DNA from: Drosophila pseudoobscura
Taxonomy: Eukaryota > Arthropoda > Insecta > Diptera > Drosophilidae
Assembly (NCBI RefSeq): GCF_009870125.1
Contig: NC_046680.1
Coordinates: 8,742,001 to 8,806,000, forward strand
DNA length: 64,000 nucleotides
Direction of reading: 5' to 3'
A program made the position numbers and the translations under genes. The notes beneath the pieces are model-generated. The model saw nothing but the letters and a program-made list of their open reading frames with translations, had not been told where the DNA came from and made no database searches. Below, one piece after another: positions 47,470 through 58,905 of the stretch; position 1 is the stretch's first letter; the number at the start of each line of letters is the position of its first letter.

Positions 47470-48281
47470 ATGCAGGCCAAAAAGCGTTATATTCTCGTGT
47501 TCGTCAGCTGCGCCTTCCTGGCCTACGCCTACTTCGGTGGCTATCGGCTGAAAGTGTCGCCGCTGCGGCCCCGTCGCGCCCAGCACGAATCGGCCAAGGA
47601 TGGGGGCGTGCAACCGCCCTACGAGCAGCTGCCCAGCTTCCTGGACCAGGCGGATCCTCTGGGGCCACTGGGCCATCTCAACGGATCTGCTGGGGCACTG
47701 GCCGCCCTGGGACACAACGACTCGCGGCGCAGTCGAGGATCGGAGTGCCGGATGGAGACCTGCTTCGACTTTACCCGCTGCTACGAACAGTTCCTGGTGT
47801 ACGTCTACCCGCCGGAGCCGTTGAATTCGCTGGGCGCTGCTCCGCCCACGTCGGCCAACTACCAGAAGATACTCACTGCCATACAGGAGTCGCGCTACCA
47901 CACCAGCGATCCCTCGGCCGCCTGCCTCTTTGTGCTCGGCATGGACACCCTGGACAGGGACTCCCTCTCCGAGGACTATGTGCGCAATGTCCCGTCCCGG
48001 CTGGCCCGCCTGCCGCACTGGAACAACGGCCGGAATCACATCATCTTCAATCTGTATTCGGGCACCTGGCCGGACTATGCGGAAAATTCGCTCGGCTTCG
48101 ATGCGGGCCACGCCATTCTGGCCAAGGCCAGCATGAGCGTCCTCCAGGTGCGACACGGCTTCGATGTCAGCATTCCGCTCTTCCACAAGCAGTTCCCCCT
48201 GAGGGCCGGCGCCACCGGCTCAGTGCAGTCCAACAATTTTCCGGCCAACAAGAAGTACCTGTTGGCCTTCAAGGGCAAGCG
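47470..48281 (+). CDS. ttv: ttv, tout-velu (EXT1), first coding exon
   Basis: First 270 residues of the Golgi heparan sulfate co-polymerase EXT1, needed for movement of Hedgehog and other morphogens. The ATG at 47470 gives MQAKKRYILVF, the same start as human EXT1. A type II signal-anchor lies at about residues 7-23 (ILVFVSCAFLAYAYFGG). A proline-rich stem follows, then the exostosin glycosyltransferase domain from about residue 95: CRMETCFDFTRCY, YVYP, SDPSAACLFVL, LPHWNNGRNHIIFNLYSGTW, ILAKASMSV and FDVSIPLF. The exon ends in KYLLAFKGKR at AAGCG followed by a GTAAGT donor at 48282, where human EXT1 continues YLTGIG. The remaining exons are beyond the window, so the first intron exceeds 15.7 kb. 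Confidence 0.97.
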
Positions 48282-48482
48282 GTAAGTGAATTTCTCTTCT
48301 ACATTATTACCTCCCCCCCATCGATCTGGACATTGAGGGGCATCCCAGGCTCCAGGCTGCCTGCTGTCAAACTGTTTTCGATTTCTCTGCAATTAAAAAT
48401 CGCACCCCAAGGGGTAGGCATGCGGCTTGGTCTTTAATCTCTCTGTCTCTCTGTATCTCCACCGAGGGGGATGTGGAGATGT

Positions 48483-48500
48483 GGGGGGGGGGGGGGGGGG
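48483..48500. repeat. Poly-G run
   Basis: Eighteen consecutive G about 200 bp inside the ttv intron, on the transcript strand. Similar C runs on the + strand occur at 55875-55889 and 57519-57536. Confidence 0.85.
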
Positions 48501-51319
48501 AGTACGTCTGGTGTAGTCAGGCGGCAAATTGCAGGTTGCATCTATCGATGCCAATTCCTCTACAGGAAAATGGAATACTGAAAAACTGCACACAGAAAAT
48601 GCGAAAAACTCAATTCGCAATCCAACAAGGATGACTATTTCTGTTCGTTTTTGGGCCCATGACTTTGGGCCCTAGCCATTGGGGACCGATGGCGGGGGGC
48701 GACTGTTGGGGGTGGGGGCGAGGGGAGTTGCCATTCAAATTGAAAAATTGTCTAGCAACGCGTCGTTCATCATCATGTCCTTCCATATTTCTGTGCCACT
48801 GTGCGACGGGGAGGGGCGAGGGGCCTCGACGTGGTTCTGGCCTTTTGTTACTCTTTTGTTTGTCTTCGCTTTATTGTTGTTTACTCGATTGTGCCACACC
48901 GCACCGCACAGCACTACAATATCAGCGCAGGCAAGGACTACCATGTCCTACCCCCCCCTCTCCTCACTCAACGAAGGGGACAGGTGGGAGGCGTGTGCTG
49001 TGCTTTGTTGAGGCTTCTTTTGGCAGGTAACTCGATTCCATAACACACTCTCCTCTCTCTCTGTCTCGACCCCCACAGGCACCGCTCGAGAGGTGGAGGA
49101 GGAGCCACTGTCTGGAATGACCTTTTTGTGTCGTGCGGGAATCACCCGATGGCCACGTGCTTATGGGTGACATGAGCTCATTTTGCTCTAATTTAAAATT
49201 GATTTTTGCCCGCCCACTTCGACAGCAGCACATCATAGATACTCCCTTCCTTCATTACGCTGAGTGCTGTGGCATTTAACACTCAAGCAATTAATATTTT
49301 ATGGAAAAAGCACTTGAAAAGTGAAGACATTCGCCATGGAAATGATCGTCCTGCTCCTGCAGTTGACTGCCTTTCAATAGTGAAATACAACTATCAAGCT
49401 AAGATTAGCGCCTAAGATATGCTCGGGTTCTGTACTCCAAAGCGTCGCTGGAACCAGAGCTAGAGCCACAGGCGAAGGACTACATTCGGGGGTACGCCAA
49501 AGTGTTGTTCAGATTGTTAATGCCACACGCACTTGATGGGGGGGGTGGGGGGGGACGGCTTGCCACTACACCTTCTACTCGTACACGCACTCGATTGAAA
49601 GCGAGAAGAGCCCACAGGAGCAGGAAGCCAAGTGCCCCACTCCCCCACAGAAAGGACATCCTTTGTGGAATGAAAAAAAGTTGTTGTTTTTCCCCAATTA
49701 ACCAGCCAGGCACGGCTTCTGTGTGTTTTTTGGGGTCAGAGTTAATCTGTGACTGGACGTCGGCTCTCAACCTTCTTTTGTCGGCTTTCAGCGTTCAGCC
49801 TTCGGCTTATTCGCACTTCTGTGCAGCAGTTGGGCACTCAAAGGCTCAAAAGGACTTCCTGTGTTAAAAGTTCCCATAGACGAGCGGATGCATGCGTTAC
49901 GAGAAGCTGTTAACAGCCTTAAATAGCCTCGTTTCTGAGGCCAATAGCATATGGAGAGAGCTAAGGGAATTTTTAGCGGCAATTCCTGTGTGTGTGCAGG
50001 CAGCCAGGACTCGCCTGCCCCCCAACAAAGGTGGCAATGTCTTGATTTTCTCACGTTTCTCTCGGGCTTTTATTAACTTTACATATCCCCCTCCTCCACC
50101 CCGACGTAGAGGGGGTTCTATAACCAAAAGAAGTGGCATTTTTTAAGAGTTTTTCCCCCAGTTTATGCCTGACTGCATCCTGCCACAGATACTCACTTGC
50201 TTCTTGCAATTTGTGCAATTTATGTGCAATTTTTTATTGACTTTGCTACTTGGAGACTTTTGCTTTTTGCTGAGTTGATTCCTTTAATTAAGGCAATTTT
50301 TCTGTTCATATTTTTGGTTCCAATTACCAGAAGGAAGAAGAACCAAAAAATTGTACCTGCTGGAAAATGGGAGAAACTCAATCAACATTCATTTCGTTGT
50401 CCATCAAGGACTAAGGACGTATATCTATATCTGCACTCCCCCAAAGCCCTAAAGGATTCCACACTATCCAGGTTCTTTTTTTTTTTGGTTTTTTTTGGTT
50501 TATTTTTCGTTTGCTTTGAGTTTCATTTGGATTTTCGTGTGGCATCGTATGCGTTTTCAGTGCAAATGCGAAATTGCAATTGCATTTTAGACCAAACACC
50601 TACCCCCCCTCCCCCCACTCTCTCCCCTCTCGCCATTTTGGCTCCAAATACAGTTTGTTGCGGTTCGCTTTTCATTGCGTTTCGTTTCGTTTCGATTCCC
50701 ACTGCTTTGCGGGAGGGGGGGTCTGGGAAATTGGGAAAAGAATTAGCTTTCAGTGCTGTGTGCGTTTCAGCATTGGTTCATTGCTTTTTCCCAGCTTTTC
50801 ACTTAATTATTTTCTGTACAAATCAGAATCGGAGTTTCCGTGTGAACACCCCCCCCCCAATGCCTCTTGGGGGAATTTCATTGTTTCTATTGCAAAATCC
50901 AATCAAATGCTAAAATAAATGTAAGAAAATGTTGAATTCTCGTTGATTTATGGTTGCCACAAGTAGCATTCCCCTTCGTTTCAATAAGTATCTTACTTTC
51001 GTTTAAAGTGCACTTTCCAAGGGCTTAAATTTCATTGTTTTACAGTGTTAAATTTGTATCGTTATTCAACGAAAATAAACAAGAGTCTTAGGTACGTAGT
51101 GGCTGCCCTGCCCCCCCCAAATGTTTTCCCTGAATTGATTATGGAGCAACAATTTCAGTGCCTAAAGATGCCAATAACCAGACAAGCAGCAGTAAATATA
51201 TACAGACGAGTGCCAGAGAGCAAAAGATACATAGATACTCGAAGGAGGCAGGCATCGTAACTTTATATAGGGGGGCCTAGGCTCACCCACACACACACAC
51301 TCACACACTCACTCAAAGC

Positions 51320-51321
<2 letters not shown>

Positions 51322-51350
<29 letters not shown>
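51322..51350. repeat. (CT)n microsatellite
   Basis: CT dinucleotide run of about 14 units following a (CA)n run at 51290-51305. Confidence 0.9.
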
Positions 51351-51355
<5 letters not shown>

Positions 51356-52019
51356 CGCACTTATGACGTGTAAGCGGCTCAGACCGTTTATGCGATTTGC
51401 AGCTTTATTGACGGCACGTGCCGGACAGGCCAAGAAAGGGATTGCTGCAGATTGCAGATCTGCCACGAGGGGTGGCTGCCTCCATCTGTCTCTCCCCCCC
51501 AAATAGAGAGCAGTCGGGGGCTGGGGAGGGGCAGTGCGGGGCTTAGAGGAAATGAATCTCGTGTCCAACACATTTGGCATTCGTTGGGGAGGCAAGCGGG
51601 GGGGCAGTGCCCGCGAGCTGTTTGAAAACTGTTTCTAAATTGTTCTCGAATTTCACAAACGCCAAGAAGCTCCAGCCGGCTCCTTCCACCTCCTTTGACA
51701 TCCACTAAGTGACATTAGTTGGCATTTTTTCTTCTTCCACATTCTCTTATTCTCTTTATACTTATTTGCCTTTCTCCCTCATCGCCTTCTTCGCCTTCTC
51801 CTTCGTCTTTGGATTCTCTTCAATTGCCTTATGCAGATTTTCTGGCTTCAGTGAATCGGGATTTGTGCCTGGCAAAGGGGAAATATTTTAGGTCAGCCAC
51901 TGTATGCCACTCAGTGCTGTACTGTACAGTGAAGGCTCACTCTGATGGACAGCCACGTACTTGGCTACAGATAAATAGAAAGAAGAGCACAGACATATTG
52001 GGAGAGGTATTCCTGTAAG

Positions 52020-52840
52020 GGCTTTATATATGTATATTTCATGTTTAAAATAAATATATTTTATATAAAATATATTTTATATTTAAATTAAATATTTTTG
52101 TATTTAAATTAAATATATTTTCTATAAATTGAATATAAAATATAATTATTTTAATGTACATTAAATCTATATTAAAAATGTATTAATTATGGGCAAAAAA
52201 AAGAATTTTCAATACATTTTTAAAAAAATAAAATTAATATTTAAAATTTAATTTCACAAAGTTGGTATACATTTAATATTTCATAAAAATATATTTTATA
52301 TCTAAAATTTAAATTAAATATGTTTCCTACAAATTGAATATGAAATATTTATTTTAAAGTATTTGAAATATATATTTAAATTAGATTAAATAAAGGCCAA
52401 AACAAAGGCAATACATTTTTTTTTAAGCAAAATAAAATGAATATATTTAATTTATTTTCACAAAGTTTGTACATATGTATTTAATATTTAAAAAATATAT
52501 ATTTCATATTTAAATTAAATTAATTTAAAGTGTTTTATATTTAGATTAAATATTTAATACACTTAAACAATTTTAATAAATATAAAATGTTTAAAAAATT
52601 AAATTAAAATTCAATTAATATATTTTTGTATTTAAAATCGCAATAAATATATATTTTTCATATCTGAATTAAATATATTTCCGAAAAATTTTATTTAAAG
52701 TATTTTATATTTAGATTAATTATTTAATTTAATTTAAATTTTAATACATTTAAAATGTTACAAAAATTAAATTTAAAAAAATTTGAAACTAAAATTAAAT
52801 TAATTTCGTATTTAAAATCCTAATATATAATTGAAATTCC
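52020..52840. repeat. Extremely AT-rich degenerate repeat block
   Basis: About 800 bp made almost only of A and T, built from irregular repetitions of TTTAAATTAAATATATTTT-like units, with recurring TTTATATTTAAATTAAAT, GAATATAAAATAT and TTTCACAAAGTT pieces. The borders are sharp: ordinary sequence ends at 52019 and resumes at about 52835. Confidence 0.8.
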
Positions 52841-54273
52841 CCGAATGTACGGGTTTTTATTCCACTATAAATTCAATTTATACACTAAGAACCTGTCGCC
52901 TCACGAGAGTCTTCACTGTACAACTGTACAACTGTACGGGATGTGCGTGTGCGTGTGTTTGTGTGGGGCAAGAGGGCCACTGACTCGTTGCCAAATAAAA
53001 GTCAATAAAGACCGTAAAGCCAGTTGATGACCATAAATATTCTTTATGGTTTCCAGTGTACCAGCAAACGCAGCGTCGAATGAACTTCGAAAAATCATCA
53101 ACCGATAAATAGCAAAAACCCCATAAAACCCCGAAACGGAAGTCTGATATCTGTCCGATTGATGTGTGTCTATGAGGCGCTTCCGGGGGTTAAAAAGGGG
53201 GGAGGTTTACTCTATTTCTGTGGCATATTTTTGGGCTTTTATGCAGAAATAAATGTAGACAAAATAAAGACTTGTTCCTGCAAATTAGTTGCCACAGAAA
53301 CACTCTTAATTAAGATTGCCACTCGGTTCGAGTCCGAGTTGGAGTCCACTTGCAGCCGCAGAATGTGAGGGGGGAGGGGGGGTGCAGTGGCGCCACACAA
53401 TAATCTTTCGGCTCTTAACTTTTGTGCACCACAAAAAAGGAGAAGAAATGCAGAAAATATCCTGCAGTACGACGCTTGGATACCCTGAGAGATGCTTGGT
53501 GTATTTCGAGAAGAGACTTCTGTTAAGAGATTGGTGCTACCCTGTGGAAGGGTATGCCAAATGAAGAGTAAGCCACATTTTCGTCTGCGGACGAAATGAT
53601 AATTCAATTGCTCTCAATTGAGTGCTGCCATCCGCAGTCCGAGGAGAGACGGAGAGCGAAGCACTGAAACCGCCAAACCATATTCCTGCCCCTGCCCCAT
53701 GCCACATGCCACATGCCGCATGCCACATGTACGAGCATGCATGATTATTATTCCACTTTCGAGTTTGGGCCTGGCCTGGCCTGGCAGAACGATAATAAAA
53801 TAAAAAACATTTAATTTTAATTTCATTTTGTAATGAGTCATGACGTGGCGGGAGGGGGGGGGGGTGTTTGTGGTTGGGTCTGCGGTGCGAGGGGGGGGGG
53901 GTGCGGGGAGAGCAGCCGGAAGGCTCTGAGGATTTGCAGAGAATGTTTGGCCTAAATATGCGATGGCCTCTGGTTGTAACCTGCCACAGCCGCTGCCCCA
54001 GCCGCTGCCTCTGCCACAAATTTCTTTCTTTTTTTTTTTAATTATGCTTTTCCTCTCCTTCTCTATGTGTGTGTGTGGCCTGGATTTCCTCTCGGTTTGT
54101 GGTTCGTGTCCGTGCTAAATGCGCATATGGCGCAAAATGAATTTTGTGCAACAAACACTAAGAAAAAAAATAAAAATAAAATTAAAAAAAAAAAAAATGT
54201 GCGAAAAATTATGGTGGAAGTAAATGTACTTTGATAGTCTACGGGCATACCCATTGATTAAAAATGTTTCTAA

Positions 54274-54549
54274 ATTTACAAAACATTTCCCAAGACATGT
54301 CCTTTGTGCCGCAACATGCCATACACCTGCCTCTTATTCTCCCCAAAAAGGTCCCTAACATTCAATAACAACGACCCCATCCAACTTATCTCAAACCCCA
54401 CCAACGCAAATTCCAAAACTATCCTCAAATTCCTAGAAACCGCAAATCTCCTTCACAAAATATAAACGAGCATACTTTAAATACTCATCGTAACACCTTA
54501 GTTTTAACTAGCTATTAGCCTTATTTAATAAAATAATAATAATAATTTA
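54274..54549 (+). mobile_element. 3' end of a truncated non-LTR retrotransposon (I-like)
   Basis: A 63-codon open piece (54274-54462) ends at TAA 54463-54465. It reads like the C-terminus of an I/jockey-superfamily ORF2: KTCPLCRNMPYTCLLF (terminal Cys motif), LISNPT and ILKFLETANLLHKI. About 70 bp of 3'UTR follow, then an (AAT)n tail at about 54530-54546, typical of I-type elements, which end in TAA repeats rather than poly-A. The frame is closed by a stop just upstream (54271-54273), so the copy is 5'-truncated or decayed. Orientation matches ttv. The exact 5' junction and target duplication are not visible. Confidence 0.65.
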
Positions 54550-54830
54550 CCATTTTTGAGCTAAAGGCTGCCCAGGAGATTATCCTTGGAATGGAGTTGC
54601 AATTTTGTGCCTCTTTGCTCTCTCTTTCCTTATCGCCTATACTGTGCTCTCTTTCCTAGAACTTTGAGTGGGAGACAGCTGCTGCTGGCAGCATTATTTC
54701 TGTATTCCGTTTTGAGCAGCAATCATGAAGAAAGATTTGCTTCTAATAAAGTCTATGAACCCGCCCTTTTTGTATGTTGGTTTCTTTCCTTTTTTAGAGA
54801 TCTCCATGCTCTGGTAGGCTCTGAATTTTC

Positions 54831-54968
54831 TAATAGGGTGACATCGTCACCACATCTGCTCTCTTTTGAGGACCATCCGTTTGCCATGCACCGAACGTAA
54901 ACCGTTTCTCTCTGAGAGGCGAGAGAGCGTGGATGGTCCTCACCACAGCGGACGACGTCACCTTATTA
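54831..54968. mobile_element. Short foldback element or MITE
   Basis: Inverted 18-mers, TAATAGGGTGACATCGTC (54831-54848) and its complement at 54951-54968, agree at 16 of 18 positions. Nested inside is a perfect inverted 11-mer, GAGGACCATCC (54868-54878) and GGATGGTCCTC (54931-54941). The 138-bp unit has no ORF. It lies about 280 bp right of the retrotransposon tail. No clear target duplication was recognised. Confidence 0.5.
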
Positions 54969-56654
54969 ATAAATTCATTTGGGTTTAGCATGCAATTCTT
55001 TTGCTCTTCTTTGCTTCTTGTTCTTGCGGCTCTCTTTTAATGAAGATCATCTCTTGGGCAAAAGCTCTCTTCTGCTTCTGAGGCAACAAAATATGCGACT
55101 ATCGGGAGAGAGCAGAGACGGCCTCTTATTTATTTGATCTCTTACCTTTCTGCTCTCTCTTTGGGGTTCTCTTTTAAGGCATGTCTGTGGTAAGTAAGTA
55201 AAGTAACATTTACTTGAGAGAGAGTTTACTCGTTGGAGAGAGTCGCGTATGGTCTTGCAACTACTGGGTATACCACACAGTGGCAACACACACACAGTTG
55301 AAATAATATGCCATGTGTGCACTTTTGGAGCCACAACAACTACAACTACAACTACAGGCACAGCTGCTGTGGCAGTGGCAGTGGCGGCAACAACAGTTCT
55401 AGCAGTGCAGTGCATTTATGTTTTGTTTGTTTGTTTGTTCTTTTCATTAATTCCTCCCTCTCTCCCTCTCTCTCTCTCTCCCTCTCTCTCTGTTTAAAGT
55501 TTCATCTTAAAGTTTGCCTACTTTTTAGGGCTATGGAAATAGAGGAAAAGGGAAGGTTGGGCTTCACTTCGTCCTGTTCTTATTCTTACTTTCGGGTATC
55601 TCGGCTTTTAATTTATGGCAGTGTGGGGGTGGTTGTGGGGGGAGGGGAGCAGGCAGCAGGCAGGCAGCGTGCTAATGTAATTATGATAAAATGCGTCACC
55701 GCAACGAGTTGAATCTGCTCTCCCTCTCTCCCTCGCTCTCTCTCTCCTCTTTGGGGCATGGTTGTTGAACAAATTTGTTGCCAAAAACACGCAGCAGCAC
55801 TTGAGTACACGCGTTGTGGGTAAAACAATAAATTTATAAACGTTCAACCGAAACGCCGTTCCCCATCCATCTATCCCCCCCCCCCCCCCGTCCCCTCCCC
55901 CTCTGTAGCTCGTAGTACGTTTTCTGCCTGTCCCCCGGCCCCCACGCCTCTGCCTGTCCCTTGTCCCCACGTTTCTGCCTCACGACTGCCTGTCCCCTGC
56001 CCCTGCCCCTGCCCCACGTTTCTGCCCCTCTACAGCCCTGTGTGTGTGTGTGTTTTTTTTTGGCGGAGTTTTGCCAGTAATAACAGCGTAAAACGTTGTC
56101 TGGTAAGGTGCCAAGGACTCTAATGGGCGGAGGAGCGGGCCCATGGGGGTCTACTCCCCTGACAAATGGGTGTGTGAAAGGAAAAAGCAACAGCAAGAGA
56201 GAAAGAGAGAAAGTACGTGCTTGGCTAGGGAGTTACCAAAGTATTTGGCTAAAAAAAGGGACGTACATATGCCGGCCCCTTCTCTGAAAAAGCCTTCCAT
56301 ATATCCTTTTGGTGAAACATTTGAAGAGATTGACCAGGAGGCAATACTCGTATGCAAATGGAAAGAAAATTCAATTTGTTTTACAATAAATAAACACACA
56401 CAAATTCCATTTATGGAAATCGTTTATTTAAGAAATATGCATAAAGGAGGAATGGATCTAATCTCTTTTTTTACTCAAGAAGTAATAAAATTGTTGGACA
56501 CGGTAAATGCTCTACGAATATGCGAATTCGATGCTCTGCCAACAAAGATCTGCTTGAAAGTCTTATACAAATAGAAGAGAAATCTTTGCGAAGAAACGGA
56601 GTCTCTACCTGCAGCTCTCCTCTTAAGGAGATCTGTTTCTAAATGCCAAGAGAG

Positions 56655-56697
56655 TAAGCGATAGAGGGAGAGAGAGAGCTGTATACGCTATCGCTAA
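56655..56697. repeat. Small inverted repeat in a GAGA-rich segment
   Basis: TAAGCGATAG (56655-56664) and CTATCGCTAA (56688-56697) are inverted copies with one mismatch, enclosing a GAGAGAGAGAG stretch. Confidence 0.5.
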
Positions 56698-57518
56698 GCG
56701 CTCTCTTTTCGTTCTTCTACTGCTCCATACGACAGCAAACTTCGTTCTGCTCTCACTCTATCTCTCTCACTCTCTCCATGGCCATGGTCCGAGCGCCCTC
56801 CGTGGTGATGAGCGGACCCGAACGAAGCAATGCACATACTCGCGTGGCGCTCTTTTAGTTCCAAGCTAAGAAAAAGCTCTTTAAGTTTTGGTTGCTTTTT
56901 TTGCTGTCGCTCTATCGTATTTCTTGCTGCCAAAAAGAGACGAAAAACACGTGTGTGTGCCGTTATTTCCCTCAACTCTCTAAACAATGGAACTTTATTT
57001 TCCAATATTCCTTTTCCTTTGTTTTGTGTTCTAGCTTTTGTTTGTTTGTTTTGTTGTCTCGTTTTGTCTTTTGTTGCTGTTCTTTGCTTTTGTTGCATTT
57101 TCATTGTTTGCTGTTTACTTTGGCACTTTTGGCCTATGTTACATTTTTTTGGCGACTAGCGGCCCACAGACGACGACAGACAACATTTGATGTTATTTAT
57201 TGCCCAACAAAAGCGAAAGAGCGGCACAACAATAGAGTTGGAGTGGAATCCGCTCACGTTTCAAATAAATTGATTAAATTTCATGACACTTCATCAAGCC
57301 ACAGAAACAGGCACTGCCACTGCCACTGCCACTGTAACATTTTCTTGGAGGTTTCCAGTGGGTGGGGCTAAAACTTTTCCACATAAAACATGGGGGCATG
57401 GATGCTGCAAGTTGTTTTCCTTGTGATATGATTATTATTATGCCTTGCAGAGTGCCATTCCACAGGAGGAAAAAACCACAGCATACTTCCAGGCGCTAAT
57501 TAACCAACACGTCTGCCT

Positions 57519-57536
57519 CCCCCCCCCCCCCCCCCC
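57519..57536. repeat. Poly-C run
   Basis: Eighteen consecutive C, another of the homopolymer G/C runs typical of this window. Confidence 0.85.
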
Positions 57537-58647
57537 GCCCCGTGCAAACCCCCTTGGACCCGTCGCAGAGTCGTAATGAATATTTGAAAAGCGTTTTTTA
57601 ATTGAATCCACTTCCGCGAGAGCGGTGTGTGTTTTTTTTTATGTCTGCTCGCCAAAAAACATTTGTCTTCCTCTCGTGGCAAAGCGTCAGGAAAAAACCA
57701 CAAAACCAGACGGCAGATGGCAGAAGCGAGAAAGAAAAGCCAAGGAGATGGCACCCGAAAGCCTAGATACCCTTGCAGAACGATTTATGACAGGGTTTGG
57801 AAATTATTTGAGTGCTTTTTGCCCATTGAAATGTTTCAATTAACAAGTAATTCGATCTGAAGACAATAGATGCAGATTGTATAGTTTTTTATTGGATCCG
57901 ATTTTTAGCCAATTAAATGATGAATTATAATGTTATTTGACGTTCGATCTGCTTCGTATATAATTCTGTTAAAATCCTTTTAAATAGTCTCTGAAAGTGC
58001 ATAAAAACTCAAGCAAAAACACACACGTTTAATCGAATAAAAAATCCAATAACCTTTGCACTTACGTGGACATACATTTTTGATTTAATTAAATTTGCTT
58101 GCCATTTTCCAACCGTTTTTTTGCTGTTGTTTGCCCTTACTTAAATGAACGGAAAATGCATGAAAGGAAAAGCAAAAATAATCGGAAAAAAGGGAAAATA
58201 ATTGCGTTAACAAATACCCTTCGTGTCAATAGAAGGGAAGGTAGGAGGGAGAGGTTATTTGAACCCCATTTGAAGCTCTTTGGCTGGATCTTTGGGCCCT
58301 CGAGTGGCAACTGGAAGGACCACAATTAATTGACCCTTAGTATTCGGTTAATGGAGACAAGAAGTTGTTTAAGGATCAATATATGTACCTCAAAAGAAGT
58401 GAAGAATCCTTAAACGATAAGGGGTTTCAGTTCATACACTTTTATTTTCCAATGAAACTAACTCCAAGTCTAGATTTCTAGCTACACTTTTTGGTTTCTT
58501 TAACTTTTCGTATTGCCAACTGCATATTAATATTAATAAGTGATTAAATTCAACACAAGAAACAAAAATTGATCGTCGTTTATCTTCTGGTTTCGCAAGA
58601 CCCGAGGCTGGATTGAAACTCTCGGCTTCCCTCTCACGCCGATCGTG

Positions 58648-58905
58648 ATTCGCCCCACCCTCGTTCGTTGCTGTGCCTTTGCGCTCTCAATTCGCCGTCG
58701 CTAGCTCTTGCTTTGCGCTCTCAATGGTGCGCTCAGCTCTCCTGTCCGAATTCGCCCTCCCCTCGCTCGTTTCTGTGACTTTGCGCTCACAATTCGCCGG
58801 ATATTAAATTCGCCGTCGCTAGCTCTTGCTTTGCGCTCTCAATTCTCCTGTCATGATTGGGAATTCGCCGTGTAGCGAAATCGCCCTCGCTCGTTGTTGC
58901 TTTGT
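58648..58905. repeat. ATTCGCC minisatellite, about 118-bp period
   Basis: Seven copies of ATTCGCC/ATCGCC are distributed over 260 bp. One 36-bp stretch at 58690-58725 recurs exactly at 58808-58843. Segments of the type CTCGTTCGTTGCTGTG..TTTGCGCTC also recur at about 58662, 58765 and 58887. It is GC-richer than its flanks. Confidence 0.8.

Noticed and set aside
50197..50913. 238-codon frame in the ttv intron
   Set aside because: Rich in Phe and Pro from T and C homopolymers; no protein-like region or splice context.
53318..53350. tRNA-like T-arm with GGTTCGAGTCC B-box
   Set aside because: The stem and loop look good, but no A-box, anticodon arm or acceptor pairing exists upstream. It arises from repeated GAGTC words.
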